Assembly: GCF_964355755.1 (NCBI RefSeq)
Contig: NC_092680.1
Location: 9,837,001 to 9,901,000, forward strand
Direction: 5' to 3'
DNA from: Antedon mediterranea
Taxonomy: Eukaryota; Echinodermata; Crinoidea; Comatulida; Antedonidae
DNA: 64,000 bases
Shown here piece by piece: positions 1 to 10,116 of the stretch (position 1 is its first letter; each line of letters begins with the position of its first letter). The notes below the pieces were generated by a model that worked only from the letters and a program-made list of their open reading frames with translations, was not told the DNA's origin and made no database searches. The position numbers were made by a program, and so were the translations under genes.

Positions 1-1150
1 TCAAAATGTAAATCTAAGAGTAAAGTTGCCCTAGATATTAATGGCACATTGTCACATGATGCTCACGAAGTGGCAAATCATTTTAATATGTTTTTTACGA
101 ATATTGCATCAAAACTTCCATCTCAGCTAAAACCCTGTCCAGATTTGTTTGGGATCTCGAAAACAGCATTTAAGGCTTATTATGACAAGAAAGTGAGCGA
201 AAATAAATTTGAAATTAAAGAAGTTACTGAGGAAGAGATTTTGAAGGAGCTTGAAAATCTGAAAATTGGTAAAAGCTGTGGATTGGACAACTTGCCTTCC
301 CAGTTTCTTAAAGATGGGTCTATTGCAATTGCTTCTCCTGTCACCTTCATCACCAACCTTTCTATTTCATGCAATATATTCCCAGATGAATTTAAGTACG
401 CTAAGATTACTCCAATATATAAGAAAGGCTCCAAAAGTGATTCTAGTAACTATAGACCCATAAGTGTTCTTCCTGTAATATCAAAGTTGTTGGAAAAGGT
501 AGTCCACAAGCAGTTTACTGTTTATTTAAATAAAGCCAATCAAAATATTGTTTAATAAATACCGGTGTTCCACAAGGAAGCATACTCGGTCCTTTGCTTT
601 TCACATGCTATAAATGATATCTCTATTAGTACGAACTGTAAAACTATCTTATATGCAGATGATACCGCATTATTAGTTTCTGGTAAATAAAAGCCCGGAA
701 AATATTGCAAATTCTTTAAGTACCAACCTTGATTCATGTCACACTTGGTTAATCAATAATGAACTTTCACTACATGTTGATAAAACTGAGGCTATTCTTT
801 TTGGTCCAAAGAAAAAAGTTAAACATGTTGAAGAATTTAAAGTATATTGTAATGGTAAAGAACTATGACGGAAGCATTATGTTAAATACTTAGGATGTTA
901 TATGGATGAAGATCTTTGTGGTGAAACCATGGTAGAAAACGTACTTGCAAAAATGTATGCACGACTTAAATATTTGTATCGACGAAGTTGTTATCTTAAT
1001 AGATCAAATCGTAAACTTTTAAGTAAATGCCCTCATACTTTGTCACTTTGATTATGCGTGTTTGTGCATGGTATTCTGGACCTACCAGTTACTATAAGGG
1101 AAAACTTCAAGTTGCCCAAAATATGCCCATATTGGTAAGGAAGAACTTAA
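1..1150 (+). pseudogene. Dead LINE, reverse transcriptase fragment
   Basis: The frame is open from base 1 to 555 and reads as the N-terminal half of a non-LTR reverse transcriptase, including NYRPISVLPVISKLLEKVV near 450-510. The RT core after this is missing: right after the stop the sequence resumes with GVPQGSILGPLLF (about 564-603), then LYADDTALLVSG (about 650-685) in another frame, then a C-terminal part around KYLGCYMDEDL (about 880-920). The internal deletion, several frameshifts and stops show it is dead. The motifs fit the CR1/Jockey superfamily; I cannot fix the clade. The endonuclease half, if present, lies before the window. Confidence 0.8.
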
Positions 1151-1162
1151 ATCTATTGGTTT

Positions 1163-1917
1163 TGTGACTGGTTTATTTCAAACAAATTACTTATTAATAC
1201 TCTTAAAACAAATTATTTAATTTTTCACAATTCTCAACGTAAACTAAAAGTTGATGACCTAAATATACTTCTTGGCGGAATTCAAATTGAACGCAAAACT
1301 GAAACACTTTTTTTAGGTGTATATATTCATGAAAACCTCAAATGGACCAGTCATCAAAATTACGTTTCGAAAAAAATATCAAGATCTATTAGTATTATTA
1401 ACAGACTTAAGCACTTCTTCCCTCTAAATATTTTAATTTCTCTTTATAACACACTTGTACTTCCTTATTTCCAGTATTGTAACATTATTTGGGCTGCAGA
1501 TTACTCTTCTAATATTGCTAGATTAACTAAATTACAAAAACGTGCAGCTAGAATTATTACTTTTTCACCATATAGAACCTCATCTGAACCCCTTTTTAAA
1601 CGTCTTGGTATATTAAAATTAACGGATATCCACAATGTTCAAGTTGCCAGTTTTATGTTTAATTATTTTAAAAACCAACTTCCTATTTCTATGATTGATA
1701 TGCTCTGTAAACGTACCAAATTTCACAATTACAATTTAAGAACTTCTCATTTAAATATTCCTTTTGCTAGACTTACAAAAACTAAATTTTTTATAACTAT
1801 ATCAGGTCCTAATTTGTGGAATCATATCCCACCAAATATCAAAACGTCAATATCATTATTTACTTTCCGAAAAAAGTTAAAGAATCATTATATATCTAAA
1901 TATTATACTGCTTAGTT
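1163..1917 (+). pseudogene. LINE reverse transcriptase C-terminus (second element)
   Basis: A frame open from about 1163 to the TAG at 1915-1917 encodes the C-terminal part of a non-LTR reverse transcriptase. It starts in the WFISNKLLINTLKTNYLIF motif, followed by FLGVYIHENLKWTSH, LYNTLVLPYFQYCNIIW and LQKRAARII, and ends in the usual LWNHIPPNIK / FRKKLKNHY tail. It joins the preceding LINE abruptly in a different frame, so it is a separate 5'-truncated insertion. There are no internal stops in the retained part. The clade is CR1/L2-like by motif order. Confidence 0.8.
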
Positions 1918-2431
1918 AATATGCTTATTATCATTATTTATACTCATATACTATTTATGTCTTACACAAAATATTAGTTGTTGTTTATTATTGCAATCTT
2001 TAATCTATACTATATATAATGTATATATAGTATATACTATATATATACTGGAATTATAATTTATGTATACATATTTTTTTTTTTTTTTCATTTACCAATA
2101 TCGGTAGTTATTTCATTTATAATTATCATGAAACTATTGAAATATAATTTAAATAATTTTTATAAAGAAGATGTTAGTTATGTTATTATACTGTAATTTT
2201 TTATCCTAAATTATATAATTATATATTCTAGGTTATTTTTATTTTTTTAGTAATGTGTTTTGTTATGGGTCCCTACGAGACAAGCTTTTAACTTCTAGAA
2301 GGGATCCATGATAATAATGACTACCAATTACTGCTTTATCTATGTTCACTTTAATATCTTTTTTCTGTTTTGTATATATTCATTCATTATTATCTAAATA
2401 AATATTATCTGAATGAATGAATGAATGAATG
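1918..2431 (+). mobile_element. LINE 3' UTR with TGAA tail
   Basis: AT-rich 3' untranslated part of the LINE whose coding end is at 1917. It closes with a tandem TGAA tail at 2410-2431, the microsatellite-type 3' end used by many CR1/L2-like elements. A TA-rich palindromic run lies at 2005-2050. No other gene is seen. Confidence 0.6.
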
Positions 2432-3032
2432 GTCAACTTAATATTGAAAGTCGGGTTAAACAATTAAAACTAAAACATGTTCACAAAATATTCAACAACC
2501 AAGCCATTCCATACATGTACACACACTTCTCCAAGACATCCACCATCCAAAATATCACAAGAAGAAGCTCTCATACATTCTACCTGTCTAAATCAGACAC
2601 ATATATCAAAGACACATTCTTCTACACAGCAGCACAACAATGGAACCTATTACCACACACATTTTAAAAACCATTTTTAACAAGACAGATTTTAAATTTA
2701 AAGTAAAGGAATATTTAGCAACGTCTCATGAATAAATAAATTTTAACTTACTGTAAGATTTTAAAGAATGACATGAAATATTATTTTAATAATCAATTTT
2801 ATACAGTATGCTTTTATATGCTATGTTTTATTGTTTTAGTGGTTTAATATTTTATTGTTTGTATGTATGTATATACAGTAATGGACCCCAATGGAAATAA
2901 GCTGGAATGATATTTACAGGCTTTTTTGGGTTATCCATGGAAGACTACCGTATGTTTTAATTGTTCTTGTTTACCAATTGTAATGTATATTTGTGTACTT
3001 CCGAATAAATTCAAATCAAATCAAATCAAATC
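2432..3032 (+). pseudogene. Third LINE 3' end with TCAAA tail
   Basis: Directly after the TGAA tail begins another LINE C-terminus. An open stretch (2425-2667) contains the end-of-RT signature FYTAAQQWNLLPHTF, followed out of frame by a lysine-rich tail. The untranslated region runs to a TCAAA microsatellite at 3011-3032 that acts as the 3' tail. Only the last part of the element remains, so it is dead. Its tail differs from the preceding element, so it is a different family. Confidence 0.65.
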
Positions 3033-4168
3033 TTACTCAATCAACTATCGGGATTTCACTCGATTTTAAACAAAATGTCTTATCATCAAATCTCCCTATG
3101 TAATTTTATAATACTATTTCCCACAATATATTCCGATTCTTTATGGCCTATATTTAATTTGATCTTTATTAATTTTTATTTTTTAACTACTGTGCCTTCA
3201 CACACGCACGGTCCGTTCCTAAAATAAACAAAAAACTGAAATGGCTATGCAACAAGCTCCAGTCCTACTATCAGTTTTTTTCTTCCTTCTTCCAAAGGGA
3301 CACTGTATTGATTGATGGAAAGTGCCTGTTTCCAGTCACCTTTAGGGTCAAATCTATTATTTTAACTGCTCCCTTGTGTATAAAAGAGAGAAAATAGTTG
3401 AAACCAGGTTGTTGCAAGGTGAACCCGGAAATTACTTTGACCCACAAAGAATTGAAATTGAGTTGAAAATCTACTGTTGAAATTATAAATTTTGTTAAAA
3501 AACTCTTTATAATATCTTCCTAAGATAGAAATATGGAACAATAGCGTCGATGTGAAAACTAATGTTATCAAATCTACGTTTCGCGGTACATCTGAGATAG
3601 ATAAGGTAGGTATCCAAGGCGGATATTTGTACCGAAGTTTTTGCATTGTGCTTGCCTATGTCCGAATTAACCGTAATTTATATATAGATGCTGTATAATG
3701 TACTGTACTGTACCTCTTGCCACTATAAATCCATTCATATATTTGTGTATACTGTACTGCATTGTACTATATTACTGTACTATCTTTTTGATTCCCGAAC
3801 CTTAAAATCATTATATGATGGTGCTATTATTATTTTATTTATTTATTTTTTTTATTTTTTTACAGTAATATGAAAGAAGTGCAGAATTTGTTTTATATAA
3901 TTGTTTGTTTGTTCTTTTTTTAATAGTATTTAATATATTTTATGGATATTTGTCTAAATGACCACATGAATTTCCCAGTGTGGGAGTGGGATAATAAAGT
4001 TTTATTGAATCAAATTATTATGAATTGGTGACCAAATTTCTTTAAAATCTCAGTAATGAATTTTATATTTAAAAAATGGTTTGATAAATAAAGCTTTCAC
4101 GTCTTAACAATCTTGACTTGAAAAACCTTTAATCCTATGTAATACTAATAGATAAAATAATTTCTTAC
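3033..4168. other. Intergenic/intronic, probable LINE tail at 3880-4010
   Basis: I see no gene here. Short ACTGT-rich simple sequence lies at 3690-3790. At 3960-4010 the sequence CCCAGTGTGGGAGTGGG is followed by AATAAAG and a T-rich end, which resembles the 3' hairpin and tail of a plus-strand CR1-like LINE. Open frames at 3362-3646 (minus) and 3688-3873 (plus) have no recognisable content. Confidence 0.35.
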
Positions 4169-4373
4169 CTGTATCTTTGGAATGCATTGTAAAAAGAAGT
4201 TAACAATTGTTTTCTGAAATACTTTATCCATGCCATGGAAGCCTAGGGTACATTGCTGTAAAAGACTGCTGTAGAGGGAAGCTCTTAGACCAGCATATTC
4301 TGCTGTTTGTACAGGTTCTAAAAATACATATTTCAGAAGTGGTTCCAACATTGGTATAATATACGGCTGTATG
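4169..4373 (-). CDS. FOCAD: Focadhesin, coding exon 4
   Basis: An exon on the minus strand: acceptor TTTTTGGTTGCAG at 4374-4386, donor CAG|GTAAGA ending the exon at 4169. It is 205 nt (1 + 68 codons), so it enters in phase 2 and leaves in phase 0. The peptide includes LEPLLKYVFLEPVQTAEYAG and ends FLQCIPKIQ. I align it from memory with the focadhesin N-terminal region (human LWYLYCEPSQLQEYAKLRL ... DIVPCLQ). The entry phase matches the phase-2 exit of the exon at 17539-17640. Later exons should continue minus-ward beyond base 1; I found none in 1-4168. Confidence 0.75.
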
Positions 4374-5288
4374 CTGCAACCAAAAAGAACTAGATATTAA
4401 ATCGTTCATGTATGTTAAAATGTGTGCAGAAATGCTATAGCATGCTTAGTCTTGATATACAGTAGAGTGTAACAAATAATTGAAAAAGTAAAGTACAGTA
4501 GTACTGTAAAGTACATTGAAGATCAGCTACATGAATGTTAGAAAATGAAAAAAAATCACATTTTTTTTCACGCTGCTGCTCTAGCCCGCTATGTCACAAG
4601 AGATGATGCAATATATAAAGCAAACAGCAGTTTAGTACTGAGACTGACAATTTTGCGAAAATGCATACTCCACTATAATTTATAGGTCCCTGGACCCAAA
4701 AAATGTCTGGGAAAGAGTCTAATGGTTGAAGGACAAATCCAAAAGCATTTCTGGTATTTATGAGTCCCATGATATTATACAGTACTGTAATTGGCTGTCA
4801 GATAATCATTGAATTATTATCAAAACAGTCTATGAAAGTTTTTGTTTGTAATAGGATACTTCACACTTGAAGTATCTAGATGTGATGAAGTGACCCCCAG
4901 ACTTGACCTTAGCAATAAAATAAACTAAAGTGACAGAAATTGAGTCTGTGTTTCATATCAAAGTTATTCACTTCTGTAACAAAAAAATAATATTTATTCA
5001 CATATAAAAAGAGAAAAGAAACGTTTAATTATAACTCAAAAACCATTGTCTGACAAGACAATTTAAGTATTTTTTGCTTTAAAATACATTTTTGCAGGTA
5101 AAATAACTATTGTGTGACAATAAAATGACACATTCAAAAACAAATTTGTTTTCAAAACTGTTACGTCAATATACAGTAGTATATTTCGTCACAGAATATG
5201 GTATCTAGGTAAAATTGGTGTCAAAATGTGCAGAATTAAAAAAAGGAGAACGTCATGTCTTTGGATCAAATCTTGACCACTAAAAATG

Positions 5289-5301
5289 AGGTCAAAGGTC
5301 A
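5289..5301 (+). promoter_or_regulatory. DR1 nuclear-receptor-like site
   Basis: AGGTCAAAGGTCA is a perfect direct repeat of AGGTCA with 1-nt spacing, the consensus for HNF4/RXR-type nuclear receptors. It lies in repeat DNA in a FOCAD intron, so function is uncertain. Confidence 0.3.
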
Positions 5302-5438
5302 AAAAGTCAATTTTCTACATAAAATGGCATATTATTGATATTTCAGCAACATATAATGGTATATTGATGTTAATATATGCAGAAAAAAAAGGAAGAAAAC
5401 TTGGAACAAAAACAAACAAGGCTTGACCTTAGAAAATT

Positions 5439-5451
5439 AGGTCAAAGGTCA
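5439..5451 (+). promoter_or_regulatory. Second DR1 nuclear-receptor-like site
   Basis: The same perfect AGGTCAAAGGTCA occurs 150 bp after the first, in a similar repeat context. It is probably part of a tandemly arranged dispersed repeat. Confidence 0.3.
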
Positions 5452-5691
5452 AATGTATTCATTTTATCATGAACCCTATTAGTAATTTTAATTTAATCCC
5501 CACATTTTTGTTTACTTACTGTATGAGGTAAGAAAGAAGCTAATTTCATGATAGGGCCTTGGTTGTAAGTTCACCCAGACAAAAACATATGATTTATGTC
5601 TAGACAGTTATTTTGACTAGATGTTGTCTCTAATTAACAACAAGTAAATCAAAAAACTGTGTAATAAAACAAATTACAACAATTTACCAAC

Positions 5692-5788
5692 ATGGAAGTT
5701 TGTGAAATATGTAGTGAGGACTCTTCAGAAGCAGGGAAGCTACAGCGGTTGTACACAAAGGGATATGAGAACCTCGTGTAGACGTATT
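5692..5788 (+). pseudogene. Uncharacterised gene, first exon, 5' part (cut by Gypsy)
   Basis: An ATG at 5692 opens a short frame starting MEVCEICSEDSSEAGKLQRL, with a CxxC pair. The Gypsy LTR begins at 5789 and interrupts it. The coding sense resumes at 10117 after the element, in a different register, so a frameshift exists besides the insertion. See 10117-12465 for the rest. The gene lies inside a FOCAD intron on the opposite strand. Confidence 0.5.
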
Positions 5789-6002
5789 TGTAGTGTCTAT
5801 AGACACGGCGACCGAGAGGTCAAAGGTTGTAGAGCACATAAAGTGTGTGTGCGGTTTTGTTGTGCTGCGAGCACGCCATATCGATAATAAAGGCACCGTT
5901 GTTTGTGTTAAATAGAGTTAACCCGTCTCGTGTTATTACTACATTGTTATGACGACTAAGAGAGTAAGTGTATAGGAACTTACAGAGGTAACTAACTTTA
6001 CA
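5789..6002 (+). repeat. Gypsy 5' LTR
   Basis: 214-bp long terminal repeat, identical to 9898-10111 on reading both through. It contains AATAAAGG near 5887 as a candidate polyadenylation signal and AGGTCAAAGGTTG near 5818, a partial nuclear-receptor DR1 site. Confidence 0.92.
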
Positions 6003-6003
6003 G

Positions 6004-6021
6004 TGGCGACGAGTATAAATT
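6004..6021 (+). other. Putative primer-binding site
   Basis: TGGCGACGAGTATAAATT starts two bases after the 5' LTR, at the position of a Gypsy primer-binding site. TGGCG is the usual start of such sites; I did not match a specific tRNA. Confidence 0.45.
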
Positions 6022-6027
6022 TATAGA

Positions 6028-6669
6028 ATGGCTTTTCAGGTAAGCCCAATTGCCGGTTTTGATACGACGGACAGCCAAGCCCTCGGACAACGTTGGGAAA
6101 AATGGCGGAAATCTTTTGAGTTGTACATAGTTGCGAGCAACGTCAAAAACAACCAGCAAAAGAAGGCTATATTATTACATACAGCAGGGGAAGGAGTACA
6201 GGAGTTATTTGAAACGTTAACAAAGGAAGATGACACTTATGAAAAAGCAATCGAAGCGCTAAATGCTTATTTTTTGCCGAAGAAAAATGTTGCATTTGAA
6301 AGGCATGTTTATCGACAAGCTGTGCAGGAGAACGGGGAAACGATGGACAGTTTTGCTACACGCCTGAAGAAATTGATAAAAACATGTGAGTACGAAACTG
6401 AACTAGAAAAAGATATGATAAGAGATCAAATAATTGAAAAGTGTAGATCAAAGAAGTTGAGAATTAGATTGCTTAGAGAGGAAAAATTAACATTAGACAA
6501 AGCGTTAGAAATAGCACGGGCACATGAGCTAGCGGACACGCAGGCCCATCAAATGGAAGCTTCGAGATTACAGACCACGCAACAACAACAAGGTAGCGTC
6601 GAAGGCGCGTACGCGATGAGTCAAAACAACCGCCGCGAAGCAAGTCGCGATGGTAACCGAAAAAAGTAG
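6028..6669 (+). CDS. Gypsy Gag, N-terminal part
   Basis: 213 codons from ATG 6028 to TAG 6667-6669. The body is a retrotransposon Gag capsid-like domain: WEKWRKSFELYIVAS near the N-terminus, FERHVYRQAVQENGETMDSF in the middle and a basic Gln-rich end. Gag forms the particle that packages element RNA. The same frame stays open after the TAG and carries two CCHC knuckles, so the stop lies between capsid and nucleocapsid. It is either a nonsense mutation or a readthrough site. The CR1 start context was not used; this is the first ATG after the putative PBS. Confidence 0.85.
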   Translation: MAFQVSPIAGFDTTDSQALGQRWEKWRKSFELYIVASNVKNNQQKKAILLHTAGEGVQELFETLTKEDDTYEKAIEALNAYFLPKKNVAFERHVYRQAVQENGETMDSFATRLKKLIKTCEYETELEKDMIRDQIIEKCRSKKLRIRLLREEKLTLDKALEIARAHELADTQAHQMEASRLQTTQQQQGSVEGAYAMSQNNRREASRDGNRKK

Positions 6670-7578
6670 GCGGAGTCTAAGAAAAGTTACAGTAGTGCTT
6701 CGAGCTCGAGTGGAGGAGATAAGACGTGTTATCGTTGTGGCAAACCAGGTCACATAGCTAAAGCTTGTAGTGTTGTGAATAACAAGAAATGTCATAATTG
6801 CGGAAAATCTGGACATTTTGCGGTAGTGTGCCAGTCAAAAAAACCAAGTAATCACTCAAGAAAGTCTAAACCAAGAAAAGTGTATCAAACCACGACGAAC
6901 AGTAGTTCTGATAGTGATACTGATAACTCTGAGACTTTATTTGTTATAAAAACAAAAGATACTAAACCATTGTGTACTGTAAATGTTAACGGTAAAGATG
7001 TAAGGTGTTTGATTGATTCAGGAGCCAGTGTAAATATTATTAATTATGATATTGCTAGAGAATTAAACATAAAGATTAGGCCTAGCAAGATGAAAGTGTA
7101 TACTTATGGATCAAAAGAACCATTAAGAGTAAAAGGAGAGTTTGATGCCTATGTGCATTATGGAAAAAAAGGTATAAATACAACATTTGTGGTAATTGAT
7201 AATAAGGAATGTTGTACAATCCTTGGGTATAGAGGTGCAAGTGATCTTAACATATTAAAGATAGATATGTTGTGTAATGTCCAAGTCAATGACAAAAATG
7301 ATCAGTTGTTTAACGAATACAAGGATGTCTTTACCGGAGTTGGTAAATTAAAGAATTATGAATTAAAGATACATATTGATGATAAGGTACAGCCCATAGT
7401 TCAACCACAAAGAAGAATTCCTTTTAACTTAAGAAATGCAGTAGAAAGAAAGTTAAATGAGTTGTTAGATCATGACATAATAGAGCCGGTACAGGGTCCC
7501 ACATCGTGGATATCACTACCAGTTTTTGTACCTAAGAAAAATAGTGATGATTTGAGAATGTGTATAGATATGACATGA
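6670..7578 (+). pseudogene. Gypsy nucleocapsid, protease and start of RT
   Basis: In the same frame as Gag after the TAG. First come two CCHC zinc knuckles (CYRCGKPGHIAKAC at about 6730-6771 and CHNCGKSGHFAVVC at about 6790-6831). Then follow a Ser/Thr-rich linker, the aspartic protease with CLIDSGASVNII near 7006-7041, and the beginning of reverse transcriptase (SWISLPVFVPKKNSDDLRM, CID). The frame ends at TGA 7576-7578, where a deletion has removed the segment normally between CIDM and YDMNGATLFSKIDL. The product cleaves and initiates the Pol polyprotein in intact relatives. Confidence 0.8.
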
Positions 7579-8648
7579 ATGGAGCCACACTATTCTCGAA
7601 AATAGATCTTAAATGGGGGTTCCACCAAATTGAACTGGATGATAAGTCACGTGACATAACTACATTCATAACACATTGTGGGTTATTTAGGTTTAAACGT
7701 CTCATGTTCGGTATTACAAGTGCCCCTGAAATGTTCCAGCATATCATGGAACAAGTACTGGAAAAATGTAAAGGGGTAAAGGTAATTGCCGATGACATAG
7801 TGGTGTATGGTTGTAATCAGAAAGAGCATGACGTAAATCTAAAGAATGTATTAAATACATTAAGAGAAAGAGGGTTAACGGCAAACTTGGACAAATGCAA
7901 GTTTGGTCTAGATAAGTTAGATTATATGGGAAATGTATTGTCCAAAGATGGATTAGAGGTGTTTAAACAAAAAGTAGTTGCTGTGAAAGAAGCAAAGGTT
8001 CCGACAAATGTTGCGGAAGTTAGAAGTTTCTTAGGTTTGGTCGGGTATTGTGGAAGATATATAAATAATCTTTCAACAAGGGAAGAACCATTACGAAGAT
8101 TAACACGGGCAAAACAACCCTGGGTCTGGGGTAAAGAACAAAATGATTCTTTAAATGACCTGAAGAATGCACTTACAAGTGCAGAAGCAATGGCATATTA
8201 CAATAACAAGGCTAAAACACAAGTTATAACTGATGCTAGCCCAGTTGGGGTAGGGGCAATTCTAGTACAAAAACAGGATGATGGCATGTTTAAGCCTGTG
8301 TTGTATGCCAGTAGATCGCTAACTGATGTCGAACGGAGGTATTCCCAAACAGAAAAAGAAGCCCTGGGGATAGTTTGGGCATGTGAGAGGTTCCATTTGT
8401 ATCTGTACGGAATTAAGTTTGATTTAATTACAGATCATAAACCGTTAGAGGTTATTTACTCAGCACGATCGAAACCATCAGCGAGAATAGAACGCTGGGT
8501 TTTAAGATTACAACGGTATAGACCAGGAAGGTTAAATGCTGCTGATGCCCTCTCAAGATTGCCACTTGTAGTAGAGTCTAAGAGAAATGTAGCTGAAGAG
8601 TATATATTTTGTTGCAAAGAGTGCAACACCAATGGCCTTAACCACTAA
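7560..8648 (+). pseudogene. Gypsy reverse transcriptase and RNase H
   Basis: The frame begins after the deletion junction with YDMNGATLFSKIDLKWGFHQ. It continues through FGITSAPEMFQHIM and the catalytic motif KVIADDIVVYG, the thumb, and RNase H (TDASPVGVGAILVQ, YSQTEKEALGIVWACERFHL, TDHKPLE). Near 8515 the text jumps from LRLQRY to RPGRLNAADALSRL, missing a few residues usually found there. The RT core aspartates are present, but the fingers are damaged, so this copy is unlikely to encode active enzyme. A single-base frame change near 8625 separates it from the integrase. Confidence 0.85.
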
Positions 8649-9765
8649 AGAAATAGAACAAGTTTCAATGAAAGACGAAACAATGATATGCTTAAGGGAA
8701 GCAATCACTAATAATAATTGGTCAAATCCAAAAGTAGAAAGCTTCAAACATGTAAGAACGGAGCTAGCAGTAATAGGGAAGTTGATTTTAAGGCAACATA
8801 GAATTGTAGTGCCAGAAGAGTTAAGGAAACAAGTATTGAATTTGGCACATGAGGGACACCAAGGCATAGTAAAATGTAAATCTAGATTAAGGACAAAGGT
8901 TTGGTGGCCTGGAATCGATAGAGAAATTGAGAATTATGTAAAAGTGTGTCAGGCTTGTCAGGTAGTCGATAGACAAAGTAGACCTGAACCAATGAAACCA
9001 ACCGATCTGCCACAAAAGCCATGGCAGCATATTGGTATTGATTTGTGTGGTCCGTTTCCTGGAGGGGAAAGCTTATTAGTAGCAGTGGACTATTATTCTA
9101 GATGGTTTGAGGTAGGTGTACTACACTCAACCACAGCAGGGAAAGTGATCGAGACCTTAGATAATTGGTTCACAACTCACGGATTACCAGAGATGATCGT
9201 GAGCGATAATGGTCCTCAGTTTAGAGGTGATGAGTTTAAGAGGTTCGTAAATGAGAACGGAATTTCTCACAGAAAAACTACACCTTATTCTCCTCAAGCA
9301 AACGGAGAAGTTGAAAGGCAGAATAAAACACTCCTAAAAGCTATTAGAGCAATGTCTGCCGAAGGGAAAGTGTGGAAGAGAGAGATTAATAAGTTTCTGT
9401 TGGCGTACAGAACAACACCACACTGTGTTACTGGTGAAAGTCCAGCACAATTGATGTATGGTAGACAACTCAGGACCAAGTTGCCTGAGATGGGTAATGA
9501 AGGGAGAGACCCAAACGATGATGATATTAGAGTTAAGGATTATGAAAGTAAAGTAAAACAGAAGGAATATTGGGATAAAAGAAAGAAATCGAAAGAATCG
9601 GAAATTAAGAAAGGAGATAAAGTGTTTGTGAAACAGGATAAGAAAAATAAGTTGAGTACGACTTATGGAGAGATGCCATATAGTGTAATAGAAAAGAAGG
9701 GAAACAGTGTTCAGATCGAAAACGATGAAGGTGTACAGAAACGAAGAAATGTAAAAGACCTTTAA
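8632..9765 (+). CDS. Gypsy integrase
   Basis: 377 codons. An HHCC zinc-binding domain is visible (HEGHQGIVKCKSRLRTKVWW followed by CQACQ), then the DDE catalytic core: first Asp in IGIDLCGPF (about 9035), second in IVSDNGPQF (about 9197), Glu in YSPQANGEVERQNK (about 9282-9324). A basic C-terminal tail ends RRNVKDL at 9765. Integrase inserts the cDNA copy and makes the 5-bp duplication seen here. In relatives it is part of one Pol polyprotein; the ATG at 8632 is only where this frame opens after a frame change. Confidence 0.88.
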   Translation: MALTTKEIEQVSMKDETMICLREAITNNNWSNPKVESFKHVRTELAVIGKLILRQHRIVVPEELRKQVLNLAHEGHQGIVKCKSRLRTKVWWPGIDREIENYVKVCQACQVVDRQSRPEPMKPTDLPQKPWQHIGIDLCGPFPGGESLLVAVDYYSRWFEVGVLHSTTAGKVIETLDNWFTTHGLPEMIVSDNGPQFRGDEFKRFVNENGISHRKTTPYSPQANGEVERQNKTLLKAIRAMSAEGKVWKREINKFLLAYRTTPHCVTGESPAQLMYGRQLRTKLPEMGNEGRDPNDDDIRVKDYESKVKQKEYWDKRKKSKESEIKKGDKVFVKQDKKNKLSTTYGEMPYSVIEKKGNSVQIENDEGVQKRRNVKDL

Positions 9766-9883
9766 AAAGATTGAGTTTGAAAAGGGTAATGAGAAAGTAA
9801 ATGAATCTGATGTTACAGAGTAGAAGTTTATAGTTTTAATGTTATAGTTTTAATGTTAGTTAATTTTAGTTGTTATCTTAAAT

Positions 9884-9897
9884 GAGAAAAGAAGGGA
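9884..9897 (+). other. Polypurine tract
   Basis: GAGAAAAGAAGGGA directly precedes the 3' LTR, the expected plus-strand primer for LTR retrotransposon reverse transcription. Confidence 0.8.
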
Positions 9898-10111
9898 TGT
9901 AGTGTCTATAGACACGGCGACCGAGAGGTCAAAGGTTGTAGAGCACATAAAGTGTGTGTGCGGTTTTGTTGTGCTGCGAGCACGCCATATCGATAATAAA
10001 GGCACCGTTGTTTGTGTTAAATAGAGTTAACCCGTCTCGTGTTATTACTACATTGTTATGACGACTAAGAGAGTAAGTGTATAGGAACTTACAGAGGTAA
10101 CTAACTTTACA
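9898..10111 (+). repeat. Gypsy 3' LTR
   Basis: 214-bp long terminal repeat identical to the 5' copy. It is followed by the duplicated GTATT at 10112-10116. Confidence 0.92.
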
Positions 10112-10116
10112 GTATT

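Larger units (their letters stand above)
4374..5691. other. FOCAD intron, no gene
   Basis: Non-coding intron sequence of the minus-strand FOCAD gene. It contains a dispersed repeat with two copies of a TGACCTTAG ... AGGTCAAAGGTCA arrangement (about 5268-5470). No coding potential was recognised. Confidence 0.5.
5789..10111 (+). mobile_element. Ty3/Gypsy LTR retrotransposon, recent insertion
   Basis: A 4.3-kb element with two 214-bp LTRs that I read as identical (5789-6002 and 9898-10111). Both start TG and end CA. The host 5-mer GTATT flanks it on both sides (5784-5788 and 10112-10116), a clean target-site duplication. Internal order is gag, zinc knuckles, protease, reverse transcriptase, RNase H, integrase, i.e. 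Ty3/Gypsy order. Despite the young LTRs the coding region is broken: an in-frame TAG at 6667, a deletion near 7570, a smaller one near 8515 and a frame change near 8630. It sits in the first exon of an older pseudogene within FOCAD intron DNA. Confidence 0.93.

Noticed and set aside
3362-3646. 94-codon minus-strand frame
   Set aside because: No motif, no splice context linking it to FOCAD, typical of AT-rich DNA.
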